44,539 bases of DNA from Azospirillum sp. B4 (GCF_000333275.1 NZ_BACU01000261.1:206-44744); one strand, 5' to 3'; counted from the first letter of the stretch, positions 15,008 through 24,341 are shown. The notes: generated by a model from the sequence alone, not told the origin. Numbers and translations: made by a program.

Positions 15008-15757
15008 ATGACCCGTCTCGCGAACAAGACCGCCCTGATCACCGGCGGCACCAGCGGCATCGGCCTGGAAACGGCCCGCCAGTTCATCTATGAGGGTGCG
15101 CGCGTCGCCCTCACCGGCAGCAGTGCCGCCAGTGTGGCCCAGGCCCGTGATCTGCTGGGGCCCCAGGCCCTGGTCATCCAGGCGGACGCCGGCGACGTGG
15201 CCGGCCAGAAGGCGATCGCTGACCAGGTGCGCCAGGCCTTCGGCACCTTGGACGCCGTCTTCATCAACGCCGGCGTGGCCGATTTCCGCCCGGTGGAGGC
15301 GTGGGACGAGGCCGGTTTCGACCGGTCGTTCGCGGTGAACGTGAAGGGCCCCTACTTCCTGATCCAGGCCCTGCTGCCCCTGCTGGCCAATCCGGCGTCC
15401 ATCATCCTGAACACCTCGATCAACGCCCACATCGGCATGCCCAACTCCAGCGTCTATGCCGCCACCAAGGCGGCGCTGATCTCCCTGGCCCGCACGCTGT
15501 CGGGTGAGCTGATCGGCCGGGGCGTGCGGGTGAACGCCGTCAGCCCCGGCCCCATCTCCACCCCGCTGTATGGCAAGCTGGGCCTGGCCGAGGCCGACCT
15601 GAAGGCCATGGCCGCCGGCATCCTGGCGCAGATCCCCGCCGGCCGCTTCGGCGAGCCGTCGGAAGTCGCCAAGTACGTGGTGTTCCTGGCGTCGGACGAG
15701 TCGCGCTTTACCGTGGGCAGTGAGTTGGTCATCGATGGCGGCATGAGCACGCTGTGA
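15008..15757 (+). CDS. SDR-family oxidoreductase
   Basis: 249 aa; ATG 15008 is preceded by AAGGA at 8 bp. Classical short-chain dehydrogenase: NAD(P)-binding TGGTSGIG near the start, the FINAG motif, catalytic Ser in ILNTSINAHIG and Y-x3-K (VYAATKAAL), then the VSPGPISTP stretch and the C-terminal VGSELVIDGG. A paralogue lies at 41700-42455. Substrate unknown. It follows the lysR gene by 137 bp on the same strand. Confidence 0.92.
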   Translation: MTRLANKTALITGGTSGIGLETARQFIYEGARVALTGSSAASVAQARDLLGPQALVIQADAGDVAGQKAIADQVRQAFGTLDAVFINAGVADFRPVEAWDEAGFDRSFAVNVKGPYFLIQALLPLLANPASIILNTSINAHIGMPNSSVYAATKAALISLARTLSGELIGRGVRVNAVSPGPISTPLYGKLGLAEADLKAMAAGILAQIPAGRFGEPSEVAKYVVFLASDESRFTVGSELVIDGGMSTL

Positions 15758-15770
15758 GGCTTATGGCCTG

Positions 15771-15807
15771 AAACGGCAGCGGCGGCGTCCCAGGGGCGCC
15801 GCCGTTT
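15771..15807 (+). terminator. Hairpin terminator behind SDR gene
   Basis: AAACGGC ... GCCGTTT outer arms and GGCG/CGCC inner arms lie 13 bp behind the SDR stop. The right arm ends in TTT. It also marks the left limit of the atypical block that follows. Confidence 0.6.
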
Positions 15808-15902
15808 CGTGCCGCGCGCACGGGCGTCAGCGGATGTTTTATCCGTGTCGCCGGCTTTGATAGGCTGATCCGTGCGACGACCATCGTTGGAACGAGGGGC
15901 GG

Positions 15903-17231
15903 ATGGGGAACCGGCTGAACGATCTCGACCTATCGGTGCCGAGCCGGGAGGAATCCGGTCCCATGCTGGGAAGCTACACGGTCGCCGTCCTATGCCTGAC
16001 CCTGATACTGTCGTTCATCGATCGCTTCGTGATCAACCTGGTCGTAGATCCCATACGTGCTGAGCTGGGGCTTAGCGATGTGGAGGTCAGCTTGCTTCAG
16101 GGCGCTGGTTTCGCCCTGATATTCGCGGTGGCGGCCCTGCCCGCCGGAAGGCTTGCGGACCGGCTGAATCGACCAAGGCTGATCGCCGCCGGCGTCATCG
16201 TCTGGTCCTTCGGCACGATAGCCTGTGGAATTTCCGAAGGTTTCCGGGGCTTTTTCGTCGCGCGGGTATTCCTGGGCTTCGGCGAAGCGGCCCTGATACC
16301 GGCGGCGTCCTCACTCATCATCGACGGCTTCTCAGCGGCGCGGCGCGGCACCGCCCTCGGAATATTCTCGCTCGGCTCGACCAGCGGAAGCGGCATCGCA
16401 TTGATCGTGGGTGGTGCGGTGCTTGGCTATCTGCAGACCAGCACCGCCGCCTTGCCGGTCATCGCCTCGCTGGCACCCTGGCGCCAGTTGATGATCCTCA
16501 TGGGGATCCCTGGCTTCTTCTTTGTGCCCCTGTTGCTGCTCATCAGGGAACCGGCTCACGGTCACAGGCCCGCCCCGCCCGCCCTGCCCCTGTTCCTGCG
16601 CAATCTGCGGGCCGAGCGCTGCCTGGTGCCGCGCCTTTGCCTTGCGAAAGGGGTGATGAGCCTGGGCGACTATGGCATGGCGGCATGGCTGCCGACCCTG
16701 CTGATGCGGCATTACGCTGCGACACCTGCCGCGGCGGGTGCCACGATCGGTATCGCGACCGCGCTGCCTGGCGTGATCGGTTCGATCGCCGGCGGGATGC
16801 TGGTCGATTGGAGCGCGCGGCGCCACGGCGTCTCGACACGCGCGAATCTGATCCTGGGAAGTTATGGGGTCGCGCTCTGTGGCGCCGTCCTGATCGGCCT
16901 TGGTTCTTCAAGCCTCCAGATAGGCCTGGCGTTCGCGATATGGGTTGCCGGGTCGGTGAGCGGCTCCGTCGTGGGCCGTGTCACGATGCAGGAACATGTT
17001 CCAGGCAACATGCGGGCGACGACGGTGGCGTTGTCGATCACGACCACGGCGCTCATCGGCATAGCGGTGGGGCCGACCCTGGTGCCTGGCGTCGCCGGGC
17101 TGATGTCCGGCGCCGGCCATGCCCTTCAGTATGCGCTGGTGGCGGTCGGGGTCGTTTCCGTGGTGCCGGCCTTGCTCCTGATAGCGGCGCGGTCGGCTTC
17201 GCCCGCTTCGGCGTCCGTGGCGGAAAGTTGA
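15903..17231 (+). CDS. MFS transporter
   Basis: 442 aa with about 12 hydrophobic segments. Motif A-like DRLNRPRLI follows TM2 (AGRLADRLNRPRL), and TM1 carries FIDRFVINLVVDPI, typical of the spinster/aromatic-acid type MFS group (compare D in TM1). The start ATG follows GAGGGGCGG. Codon use (ATA, TCG, CGA) differs from the genes left of it. It is convergent with the large regulator (6 bp between stop codons) and probably imports the substrate of the catabolic operon at 20379-24341. Confidence 0.9.
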   Translation: MGNRLNDLDLSVPSREESGPMLGSYTVAVLCLTLILSFIDRFVINLVVDPIRAELGLSDVEVSLLQGAGFALIFAVAALPAGRLADRLNRPRLIAAGVIVWSFGTIACGISEGFRGFFVARVFLGFGEAALIPAASSLIIDGFSAARRGTALGIFSLGSTSGSGIALIVGGAVLGYLQTSTAALPVIASLAPWRQLMILMGIPGFFFVPLLLLIREPAHGHRPAPPALPLFLRNLRAERCLVPRLCLAKGVMSLGDYGMAAWLPTLLMRHYAATPAAAGATIGIATALPGVIGSIAGGMLVDWSARRHGVSTRANLILGSYGVALCGAVLIGLGSSSLQIGLAFAIWVAGSVSGSVVGRVTMQEHVPGNMRATTVALSITTTALIGIAVGPTLVPGVAGLMSGAGHALQYALVAVGVVSVVPALLLIAARSASPASASVAES

Positions 17232-17236
17232 GTTGT

Positions 17237-20086
17237 TCATATCGTCCGGGTCTGGACTGACATGAGTGCCGCATGCGCGGCGGCGATATCCGCGCTGCCA
17301 CCGCTGTCGCAGCGATCGCAGATGTCCTTCAGTTCCGCCAGGGGCCGCGCGGGGTCGCCGATCTCCGTCGCAAGCCTGACGCGGCTCGTCGCCGCGCGCA
17401 GCGCGAAGCCGAGGGCGCCCCTCTCACGACCCAGGTCCACGGCTTCCTCAAGGTGCCGCATCGCGCCGTCCGCATCCCCGTCCCGCCAGCGCATCAAGCC
17501 TTGAAGATGCAGGAATTCGGCGTCGCACCACCGGTCTCCGCGCTGCCGGCAGTAGGTCAGGCCGTCATCGATGCTCTCCCGGGCGACCGCGACCTGGTCG
17601 TGCGAAAGCGCCGCGTGGGCGAGCATCACATACCGCAGGGGCAAATGGATAAGGTGGTTGCATTCGCGAATGGTGGCGATCGCGTCCCTCAACCGCTGGA
17701 CCGCCGCCCCATCCCCGCGCGCGGCGTCGATCGCCGCCTGGTGAAAGCGGGCGAAAGGCCGCCAGGTTTCAATCTGGCGCGTCTTCAGGCGCTCGAACAG
17801 CATGGTCGCCCTCGCCTGCGCCAAATCAACCCGGCCGCATAGCAGCGCTATGGGCGTGGCGGCGAGGGCCAGCGAATGCGCACAGGACAGGTCATGGTCC
17901 AAAGCCAGCGCGGCGTTGAGCGCCTCCTCCGCGACGTCAAGCGACCTCCGATGCTGGCCCACGACCCAGGTGGACAATGAAAGGTGATTTCTGAAATTGA
18001 CGAACCTGTCGATCTGGAACCGTGAGGTCTGGCCTCGATTGCCGAACGTCGCATGCTCGCGCGCCAAACGCTCAAGACCCGCGTGCCCCGATGTGATGTT
18101 CCCCTGGTAGAATTCGCACATGAGCATTTGCCGGTCGGCATTGGGGGCTGCGGAATAATCGTTCACGGCCGCCATGAAGCGGCGAAGGTCGGCTATCGTC
18201 TCCACCGCCCTTTGATGAAAGCCCATGGCGCACTGGACATTCGCCAGGCCGACCTTGGTGCGGAGGCAGTGCTCCACGCTTCCCGCTTCCAAGGCGAACT
18301 CGTAGCCCCTGATCCAGGTCGCTTCGAGTTTCTCATCGAAAGGATAGCGGTAGCAGAGATTCCAGCCGTGCGCCGCCACCAGCTTCATACGCAGCAGCAG
18401 ATGGTCACCGGACAGTCCGTCCAGCACGGACAGCGCCGTTTCAACGCGCGCCCCGCTTTCCATCATCGTGGAGAATTCCACCCAGAACGGCAGGGCGGCG
18501 ACGGTCAGCCTCACCCCAAGTTCGGCTTGCCCTTCCGTGTCGTAGGCCCAGTCGATCATGCGGCGAAGGTCGGCGCTCCACCCGCCATAGAGCGCGGTCC
18601 AGTCTTCACGCGGCCGCCATGTCCAGTCCGCCTCCGCCCTTTCGAACAGCGCGAGGATGAAGCGGCCATAGGCGATCATCGCGGCCTGTTGCTCCCCCCG
18701 CTCGATCAGCCGTTCGCCGGCGAAGGTTCGGGTGCTGTCAAGCAAGCGGTAACGGCGGCGCCGATCGGCATAGCTGACCGACACCATGGATTTGACCGCC
18801 AGGGCTTCCAGCCACGCGATGATGTCGTCGTCGGTCGCCAGGTGACCGAAGGCGTCGATGACATCGTCCAGCGCGAACGTGCCGCCGAAAACGGAAAGAT
18901 GGCGCAGCAGCCGGGCCTCATTCCCGGAAAGCAGGCCGTAGCTCCAGTTGAGCGTCGCCGTCAGCGTCCTGTGCCGGGACGCGCCATCCCCAGGCGAGGC
19001 CAGCGCTTCGAAGTCACACTCCAGCATGCGCAGCAGTGCTGCCGGGCCATGGGCCGGCAACCGGGGTGCCGCCAGTTCGATCGCCAGCGCGATGCCATCG
19101 AGACGGCGGCTGAGCGCGGCAAGCGCGGGGACGTCCGCGTTCTTCAGCCTATAACCGTGCGCCCCGGCGCGTCGAACCAGCAATTCGATCGCCGAATAGG
19201 CCATCGCCGACCCCGCGTCCAGAACCGCGTCCTCGGGCGGGCAGCGGAGGGGGGGAAGCCGATGGACCGTCTCGAGCCGGCATCTCAGCGGCTCGCGGCT
19301 GGTCGCTATGATACTCAGCCGGTGCAACGCGTGGTTCAGATGGTCCGTTATGCCGGCCACGGTCGCCAGGACATGTTCGCAATTGTCCAGGACCAGAAGC
19401 CGGTCCTGGTCGCGCAACGCGTCAACCAGGCCGTCCAGCGCGTCGATCGGCTTGCTGTCGATCCCAAGCGCGCGGGCGATGGCCAGGGTGACAAGCTGTC
19501 CGTTCCCGATCGCGGCCAAGTCGACGAAGCACACGGCCTGCCCCCCGGCATCGCCGATGTGCCTTGCCGCCGCGATGGCGATGCTCGTCTTGCCGACGCC
19601 GGCGGGGCCGACAATCGTGAGCAGCCGCGTCTGGCGCATCGCCTCGACGATCTCCGCCAGCGCGCCAGCGCGCCCGACCAACGGCTTTGCCGGCGGCAGC
19701 GCCCCGTCGATCCCCTTGATCGATGGGGGCAGCACCGGCTCCCGCGGCCCGAGCACCGACAGCGGTGCGACGAAGCGATATCCCCGGCCCGGCACCGTCG
19801 CTATGCAGGGGACATCAACGCCGTTGGCCCGCAATGCACGGCGCAGGGCGGCGATGTTGACCTTGAGGTTGCTCTCCACGACGAACAGGTTGGGCCATGC
19901 CGCATGGAAGAGCTCATCCTTCTCGACGACCTCTCCTGGCCGGCGCACCAGCGCGTGAAGCAAGTCCATGGCGCGCGACCCGACGCGGACCGGGACATCG
20001 CCGCACAGCAGGGACTGCCGGGCTGGTGTGAACCGGCAGGTGCCGAAGCAGTAGGTCGTGGCATCGATCGCTTCAGCCCCCTCCAC
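17237..20086 (-). CDS. Large activator: winged helix + AAA/NB-ARC-type ATPase + TPR
   Basis: 949 aa from GTG 20086 with AAGGGAGG in front; the longer open frame adds unsupported residues. Residues 10-105 are an OmpR/CadC-type winged helix (GEVVEKDELFHAAWPNLFVVESNLKVNI in part, then ATVPGRGYRFVAPL). An ATPase follows with Walker A 160-GPAGVGKT-167 and Walker B LLVLDNCEH (~229-238), then a helical AfsR/MalT-like region (RRLDGIALAIELAAPRL, LLDSTRTFAGERL). The long C-terminal part is TPR-like. Such proteins are inducer-responsive activators. It is divergent from the operon at 20379, which it likely controls. Confidence 0.87.
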   Translation of the reverse strand: MEGAEAIDATTYCFGTCRFTPARQSLLCGDVPVRVGSRAMDLLHALVRRPGEVVEKDELFHAAWPNLFVVESNLKVNIAALRRALRANGVDVPCIATVPGRGYRFVAPLSVLGPREPVLPPSIKGIDGALPPAKPLVGRAGALAEIVEAMRQTRLLTIVGPAGVGKTSIAIAAARHIGDAGGQAVCFVDLAAIGNGQLVTLAIARALGIDSKPIDALDGLVDALRDQDRLLVLDNCEHVLATVAGITDHLNHALHRLSIIATSREPLRCRLETVHRLPPLRCPPEDAVLDAGSAMAYSAIELLVRRAGAHGYRLKNADVPALAALSRRLDGIALAIELAAPRLPAHGPAALLRMLECDFEALASPGDGASRHRTLTATLNWSYGLLSGNEARLLRHLSVFGGTFALDDVIDAFGHLATDDDIIAWLEALAVKSMVSVSYADRRRRYRLLDSTRTFAGERLIERGEQQAAMIAYGRFILALFERAEADWTWRPREDWTALYGGWSADLRRMIDWAYDTEGQAELGVRLTVAALPFWVEFSTMMESGARVETALSVLDGLSGDHLLLRMKLVAAHGWNLCYRYPFDEKLEATWIRGYEFALEAGSVEHCLRTKVGLANVQCAMGFHQRAVETIADLRRFMAAVNDYSAAPNADRQMLMCEFYQGNITSGHAGLERLAREHATFGNRGQTSRFQIDRFVNFRNHLSLSTWVVGQHRRSLDVAEEALNAALALDHDLSCAHSLALAATPIALLCGRVDLAQARATMLFERLKTRQIETWRPFARFHQAAIDAARGDGAAVQRLRDAIATIRECNHLIHLPLRYVMLAHAALSHDQVAVARESIDDGLTYCRQRGDRWCDAEFLHLQGLMRWRDGDADGAMRHLEEAVDLGRERGALGFALRAATSRVRLATEIGDPARPLAELKDICDRCDSGGSADIAAAHAALMSVQTRTI

Positions 20087-20378
20087 CGTTCCTCCCTTTC
20101 CACGGTCGTAGGTGTGAAGGCGCCGCGATGCGCCGCAGGCGCGCCCTGAAGATGGCGGTGCATCGATCCTATAACGGGGTTTGACTTTTTTTAACCAACC
20201 ATGTGGGCGCCGCAATGATATCCAAATGACGGGCTGACGAGGCGAAGATGACCCCGCCGGACACGCCCAAGACCACCCACATTGAGCAGATTCACGCCTC
20301 CGGTGGCCGTTGCAGGCATGGCTGGTGGCGCCCGGACTCGGATTGATCGGGTAACCATCGGATCGAGGGATACAGGGC
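20087..20378. other. 292-bp divergent promoter region
   Basis: It lies between the large activator and the catabolic operon. An AT-rich TTGACTTTTTTTAACC stretch (about 20182-20197) could hold a promoter, but I cannot assign a -10 box with confidence. No clear large inverted repeat. Confidence 0.3.
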
Positions 20379-20810
20379 ATGCCCCGTGCGCTCAGCACAC
20401 TGACCTTGTCAGACGCCAAGCGGATGCTTGAGGCGGGTGAAGCGAAGGCGGCCAGCCTTGGCATTCCCTACAATATCGCCGTGGTCGATGCGGGCGGCGC
20501 GCTGATCGCGTTCGCTCGCCAGGACGGCGCGCTGGAAGGAAGCATCGATCTCGCCATCGGTAAGGCCAAGACGGCGCGGATGTTCGACAAGACGACCGAA
20601 TATCTCGCCGAACTGGCACAGCCCGGCGCGCCCCTGTTCGGGATAGCGCAAAGCAATGGCGGCCAGGTCGTGATCTTCGGCGGCGGCCTGCCGGTCAAAA
20701 TTGGTGACCAGATCGTCGGCGCCGTTGGCGCCAGCGCCGGCTCGGTGGCGCAGGACATTGCGGTCGCCGAGGCGGCGGCGGCCGCGATTTCATCAGACCC
20801 AGCATCGTGA
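20379..20810 (+). CDS. HbpS/GlcG-family heme-binding-like protein
   Basis: 143 aa of the DUF336 family (GlcG/HbpS): LTLSDAKRMLEAGEAKAASLG, NIAVVDAGGALIAFARQDGA, SIDLAIGKAKTARMF, then GGGLPVKIGDQIVGAVGASAGSVAQD. Members bind heme or cobalamin or assist oxidoreductases, and the exact role is unsettled. It is the first gene of a five-gene run; the ADH begins 12 bp later with AAGGAGG between them. No signal peptide, so it is cytoplasmic. Confidence 0.88.
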   Translation: MPRALSTLTLSDAKRMLEAGEAKAASLGIPYNIAVVDAGGALIAFARQDGALEGSIDLAIGKAKTARMFDKTTEYLAELAQPGAPLFGIAQSNGGQVVIFGGGLPVKIGDQIVGAVGASAGSVAQDIAVAEAAAAAISSDPAS

Positions 20811-20822
20811 AGGAGGCCAGAG

Positions 20823-21878
20823 ATGAAGGCAGCGCGCATTCTTGAATACAAGAAGCCCCTCGTCCTCGAGGACATCGCGGTTCCGGACATCCAACCCGAC
20901 GAGGTGCTGGTGAAGGTCGCGGCCTGTGGCATGTGCCGGTCGGATGTGCTGCTGATCGATGGCTTTTTCCAGGGCTATGGCGATATTCCGCCACCGGTCA
21001 TCCCCGGGCATGAAATCACCGGCACGATCGCGAAGATCGGCAGCGTGGTGTCCAAGGCCGCGGGGATCGAGGAAGGGGATCATGTCGTCGTCTCGCCAGG
21101 CTGGGGCGATGGCGTCTGCAAGCATTGCCAGGTTGGCGACACCCACATCTGCCCCAATGTCCGATGGCCCGGCTTCGGCCCCTATGGCGGCTTCGCCGAA
21201 TATATCCCGGTGCCCGCCCGCTATGTGATCAAGGTCGCCAAGCACCTGAAGTTCGAACAGCTGGCACCGCTGACCGACGCCGGGCTGACACCCTATCGCG
21301 GCCTCAAGAAGATCCGGGACGCCGGGGGGCTCGGCCCCGATCGGGTGATCGGGGTGTTCGGCATCGGCGGCCTCGGCGCCTACGCCGTCCAATACGCCAA
21401 GCTGCTGGGTGCCGGCGGTCCCGTCGTCGCCGTCGCCCGCAACGAGGAAAAGCTGCAGGTCGCGAGGAAATATGGCGCCGACCATGTCATCGCGATCGAA
21501 GGCAAGACCTCCGAAGACGTGGGCAAGGAGCTGAAGAAGGCGACCGGGCAGGACAAGTTCGACGCGATCATCGACTGCGCCGGCGCGACCGAGATGATGC
21601 GGCTCGCCTTCTCGCGGCTGGCGATCGGCGGCCATTATGCCGACGTCGGCTTCATCGGCGACCGGATCGACATCCCGCTGTTCCCGCGCGTGTCCGGTGA
21701 ACAGACCTTCCACGGATCCTTCTGGGGCAACAATGCCGACCTGACCGAGGTCATGGCGCTCGCCGCGGAGGGCAAGATCCAGCACACGATCAAGACGATC
21801 TCGTTCGACGATATCAACGAACATATCGATCTCATGCGGGACAACAAGATTGTCGGGCGGGCGGTCGTCACGTTCTGA
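20823..21878 (+). CDS. Zinc-dependent alcohol dehydrogenase (MDR superfamily)
   Basis: 351 aa. Catalytic zinc ligands C35 and H63-E64 (PGHE); NAD-binding GVFGIGGLGAYAVQYAK (~177). The structural zinc lobe reads D96, C99, C102, C110: the first Cys is replaced by Asp. The spacing equals that of Sulfolobus solfataricus ADH (E98, C101, C104, C112), in which Glu fills this place. It oxidises or reduces a primary or secondary alcohol; the aldehyde dehydrogenase downstream implies an alcohol-to-acid route. Second gene of the operon. Confidence 0.93.
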   Translation: MKAARILEYKKPLVLEDIAVPDIQPDEVLVKVAACGMCRSDVLLIDGFFQGYGDIPPPVIPGHEITGTIAKIGSVVSKAAGIEEGDHVVVSPGWGDGVCKHCQVGDTHICPNVRWPGFGPYGGFAEYIPVPARYVIKVAKHLKFEQLAPLTDAGLTPYRGLKKIRDAGGLGPDRVIGVFGIGGLGAYAVQYAKLLGAGGPVVAVARNEEKLQVARKYGADHVIAIEGKTSEDVGKELKKATGQDKFDAIIDCAGATEMMRLAFSRLAIGGHYADVGFIGDRIDIPLFPRVSGEQTFHGSFWGNNADLTEVMALAAEGKIQHTIKTISFDDINEHIDLMRDNKIVGRAVVTF

Positions 21879-21926
21879 CAGTATGAATGACGAGAGCGGA
21901 ATTAAACCCCAGGTTTGGAGAAGATC

Positions 21927-22610
21927 GTGACCCAGCATGTGCTGTTCATCGTCACCAACGCGGCCGTGATCGGTCCCCACAGCCGCAAGACCGGCTTCTT
22001 TTTCGCGGAGGTCGCCCATCCGTTCGAGGTGCTGGACGCCGCCGGCATCGCGGTGGAGTTCGCGTCGCCCGCCGGCGGGTGGACCCCCTATGACGCGTAT
22101 GACGACAACGACCCCGCCCAGAAGGCGTTCTTCGAGAGCAAGGCCTTCCGGCGGTTGAATCGCAGCCGCAAGCTCTCCGAGGTGGATGCCGCCGACTACG
22201 ATGCCATTCTCGTGCCCGGCGGCCTCGGGCCCATGGTCGACATTCAGCGCAATGCGGAGGTCCAGCGGGCGATCGTGCGCGCCTGGACGACCGGCAAGCT
22301 CGTGACCGCCGTTTGCCACGGACCTTGCGCGCTGCTCGGTGTCGACCTTGGGGACGGCACGCCGTTCGTACACGGCAAGAAGCTCACCTCCTTCTCGAAG
22401 AAGGAAGAATATGACTATGCGCGTGAGGACGTGCCCTACGAACTCGAGGATGCCCTGAGGGCCGAGGGTGCCGAATATTCCTCCGCCGCGAATTGGCAAC
22501 CGCATGTCGTCGTCGATGGACGCCTCATCACCGGCCAGAATCCCGCCTCGGCGGGTGAACTTGGAAAGAAGCTGCTTGCCGCCCTGCGGGACGGTGCCAC
22601 GTCGGCGTGA
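21927..22610 (+). CDS. DJ-1/PfpI (Hsp31-like) family protein
   Basis: 227 aa from GTG 21927 (GGAG 6 bp before it); a TTG 12 bp upstream is less likely. The nucleophile elbow TAVCHGPCAL has C130-H131, and E28 lies in FFFAEVAHPF, giving the usual Glu-Cys-His set. SFSKKEEYDYA and LITGQNPASA are typical of the Hsp31/YhbO-like glutamine-amidotransferase-like group. Members act as chaperones, glyoxalases or protein repair factors. In an operon producing an aldehyde, an aldehyde-defence role is a fair guess. Confidence 0.9.
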   Translation: MTQHVLFIVTNAAVIGPHSRKTGFFFAEVAHPFEVLDAAGIAVEFASPAGGWTPYDAYDDNDPAQKAFFESKAFRRLNRSRKLSEVDAADYDAILVPGGLGPMVDIQRNAEVQRAIVRAWTTGKLVTAVCHGPCALLGVDLGDGTPFVHGKKLTSFSKKEEYDYAREDVPYELEDALRAEGAEYSSAANWQPHVVVDGRLITGQNPASAGELGKKLLAALRDGATSA

Positions 22611-22640
22611 GGCGGGGCGACGTCGAACGGGAGAACCGCC

Positions 22641-22940
22641 GTGTCGCAAGCAACAGTGAAAATCACGGCCAGCCTGACGGCCCGTCCCGGCAAGGCGGAG
22701 GAGCTGCGGGCGCTTCTGCTCGGCATGGCGCCGTGTTGCCGGGCGGAGCCGGGTAATCTGCGCTGGGATGTCTGGCGGGATACCGCCCTGCCTGAACGCT
22801 ACGTCCTCGACGAGCTTTACCGGGATGCCGAGGCGGCCGAGGCGCATCGCCGGACGCCCCACTATCAGGACTATCTCGCGAGGGTTCCGTCACTGGCGGA
22901 CCGCTCGGCGCTCGTCCTTGAGGCGGTGGCGGTCGCCTGA
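22641..22940 (+). CDS. Antibiotic biosynthesis monooxygenase (ABM)-domain protein
   Basis: 99 aa from GTG 22641 with GGGAGA upstream. One ferredoxin-like ABM domain: VKITASLTARPGKAEELRALL, CCRAEPGNLRWDVWRD, YVLDELYRDAEAAEAHRRTPHYQDYL. The family includes quinol monooxygenases (YgiN) and heme-degrading enzymes; the reaction here is unknown. It lies 30 bp behind the PfpI gene and 24 bp before the ALDH gene. Confidence 0.88.
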   Translation: MSQATVKITASLTARPGKAEELRALLLGMAPCCRAEPGNLRWDVWRDTALPERYVLDELYRDAEAAEAHRRTPHYQDYLARVPSLADRSALVLEAVAVA

Positions 22941-22964
22941 CGGACAGCCAATTCGGAGGGTCTC

Positions 22965-24341
22965 ATGCTTCAGGTCGTGCAAGCTTTTGATCGCGAACAT
23001 ATCGCCGAGTTGCCGACGGACGACGCGGCGGCGCTCGACCACAAGCTGACCGTCGCCCGCGCGCGCTTTGAGGATCGGGGCGGTTGGCTGAAGGCGCATC
23101 AGCGCATGGCCGTGCTGCATCGGCTCGCGGACCTGGTCGCGCGGCAGCGGGAGACGTTCGCGATGCTCATCGCGCGCGAAGGGGGCAAGCCCTACACCGA
23201 TGCCCTGGTCGAGACCGACCGCGCCATCGATGGAATCCGCGCGGCCGCCGACCTGCTTCGCACCCGTGGCGGCACGGAGATACCGATGGGGCTGACCCCC
23301 GCCAGCGAGGGGCGGCGCGCCTGGACGATCCTGGAACCGATCGGCGTGGTTGCCGCGATCTCGGCGTTCAACCATCCCCTCAACCTCATCGTGCACCAGG
23401 TCACCCCGGCGATCGCCACGGGCTGTCCGGTCATCGTCAAGCCCGCGGCGGCGACACCGCTTTGCTGTGTCGAGCTGGTCAGGCTGGTCCAGGAAGCCGG
23501 CATGCCGGACGGTTGGGTGCAGACGCTGCTTCCCGAAAGCCGCGATCTGTCGGGCGCCTTCGCCAGCGATTCGCGGGTCGCTTTCCTGAGTTTCATCGGG
23601 TCGGGCGCGGTGGGCTGGCGCCTCCGCGCCAATCTGGCCCCGGGAACGCGTTGCGCGCTCGAGCATGGCGGGGTGGCGCCGGTGATCGTCGACCGCACCG
23701 CTGACATCGACGCGATCATCGAGCCGCTCGCCAAGGGCGGCTACTATCACGCGGGCCAGGTTTGCGTTTCGGTCCAGCGGATCTACGTGCATGAAACGCT
23801 CAAGGACATCTTCGTCGAGCGGTTCGCCGAGCGTATCGGGCGGCTGCGCGTCGGTGATCCGCGGCTGGCCGAAACCGAGGTGGGCCCGCTGATTCAGCCG
23901 GCCGAGGCCGATCGGGTTGCCCGCTGGGTCGAGGAAGCCGTGACGGGTGGCGCCCGTCTGATCGGCGGCGGGCGGCTGAGCGACACGACGCTGGCACCGG
24001 CGATTCTCGTCGATCCGCCGAAACAGGCGACGGTGTCGCGGGAGGAGGTGTTTGGCCCGGTCACCTGCGTGTTCGGGTTCGGTGACCTTGACGATGCCAT
24101 CCGTGAGGCCAATGCGCTGCCGGTCACGTTCCAGAGCAGCATCTTCACGCGCGACCTCGCCGTGGCGCTCGACGCGGCCGAGCGTCTCGACGCCTCCGCG
24201 GTCATGGTCAATGACCACACCGCCTTCCGCACCGACTGGATGCCGTTCGCCGGCCGGCGGGCGTCCGGCTATGGGGTCGGTGGCATTCCCAATACCGCCC
24301 GTGAGATGACGGCGGAGAAAATGATCGTCTTCAGGTCGTGA
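22965..24341 (+). CDS. Aldehyde dehydrogenase
   Basis: 458 aa, start ATG behind GGAGGG. Class I/II ALDH features: N136 in AISAFNHPLN, K159 in VIVKPAAATP, the general base E233 (CALEHGG), the nucleophile C267 (YYHAGQVCVSVQR) and SREEVFGPV. It oxidises an aldehyde to an acid with NAD(P). It is the last gene of the operon and presumably uses the product of the ADH at 20823. Confidence 0.94.
   Translation: MLQVVQAFDREHIAELPTDDAAALDHKLTVARARFEDRGGWLKAHQRMAVLHRLADLVARQRETFAMLIAREGGKPYTDALVETDRAIDGIRAAADLLRTRGGTEIPMGLTPASEGRRAWTILEPIGVVAAISAFNHPLNLIVHQVTPAIATGCPVIVKPAAATPLCCVELVRLVQEAGMPDGWVQTLLPESRDLSGAFASDSRVAFLSFIGSGAVGWRLRANLAPGTRCALEHGGVAPVIVDRTADIDAIIEPLAKGGYYHAGQVCVSVQRIYVHETLKDIFVERFAERIGRLRVGDPRLAETEVGPLIQPAEADRVARWVEEAVTGGARLIGGGRLSDTTLAPAILVDPPKQATVSREEVFGPVTCVFGFGDLDDAIREANALPVTFQSSIFTRDLAVALDAAERLDASAVMVNDHTAFRTDWMPFAGRRASGYGVGGIPNTAREMTAEKMIVFRS

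Noticed and set aside
15758..15902. Duplicate of the tRNA-Arg 3' end as a left attachment site of the atypical block
   Set aside because: I looked for the tRNA 3' segment around the left border and found no convincing match.
20087..20464. N-terminal extension of the large activator
   Set aside because: No domain content, and it overlaps the divergent HbpS-like gene; GTG 20086 has a strong ribosome site.
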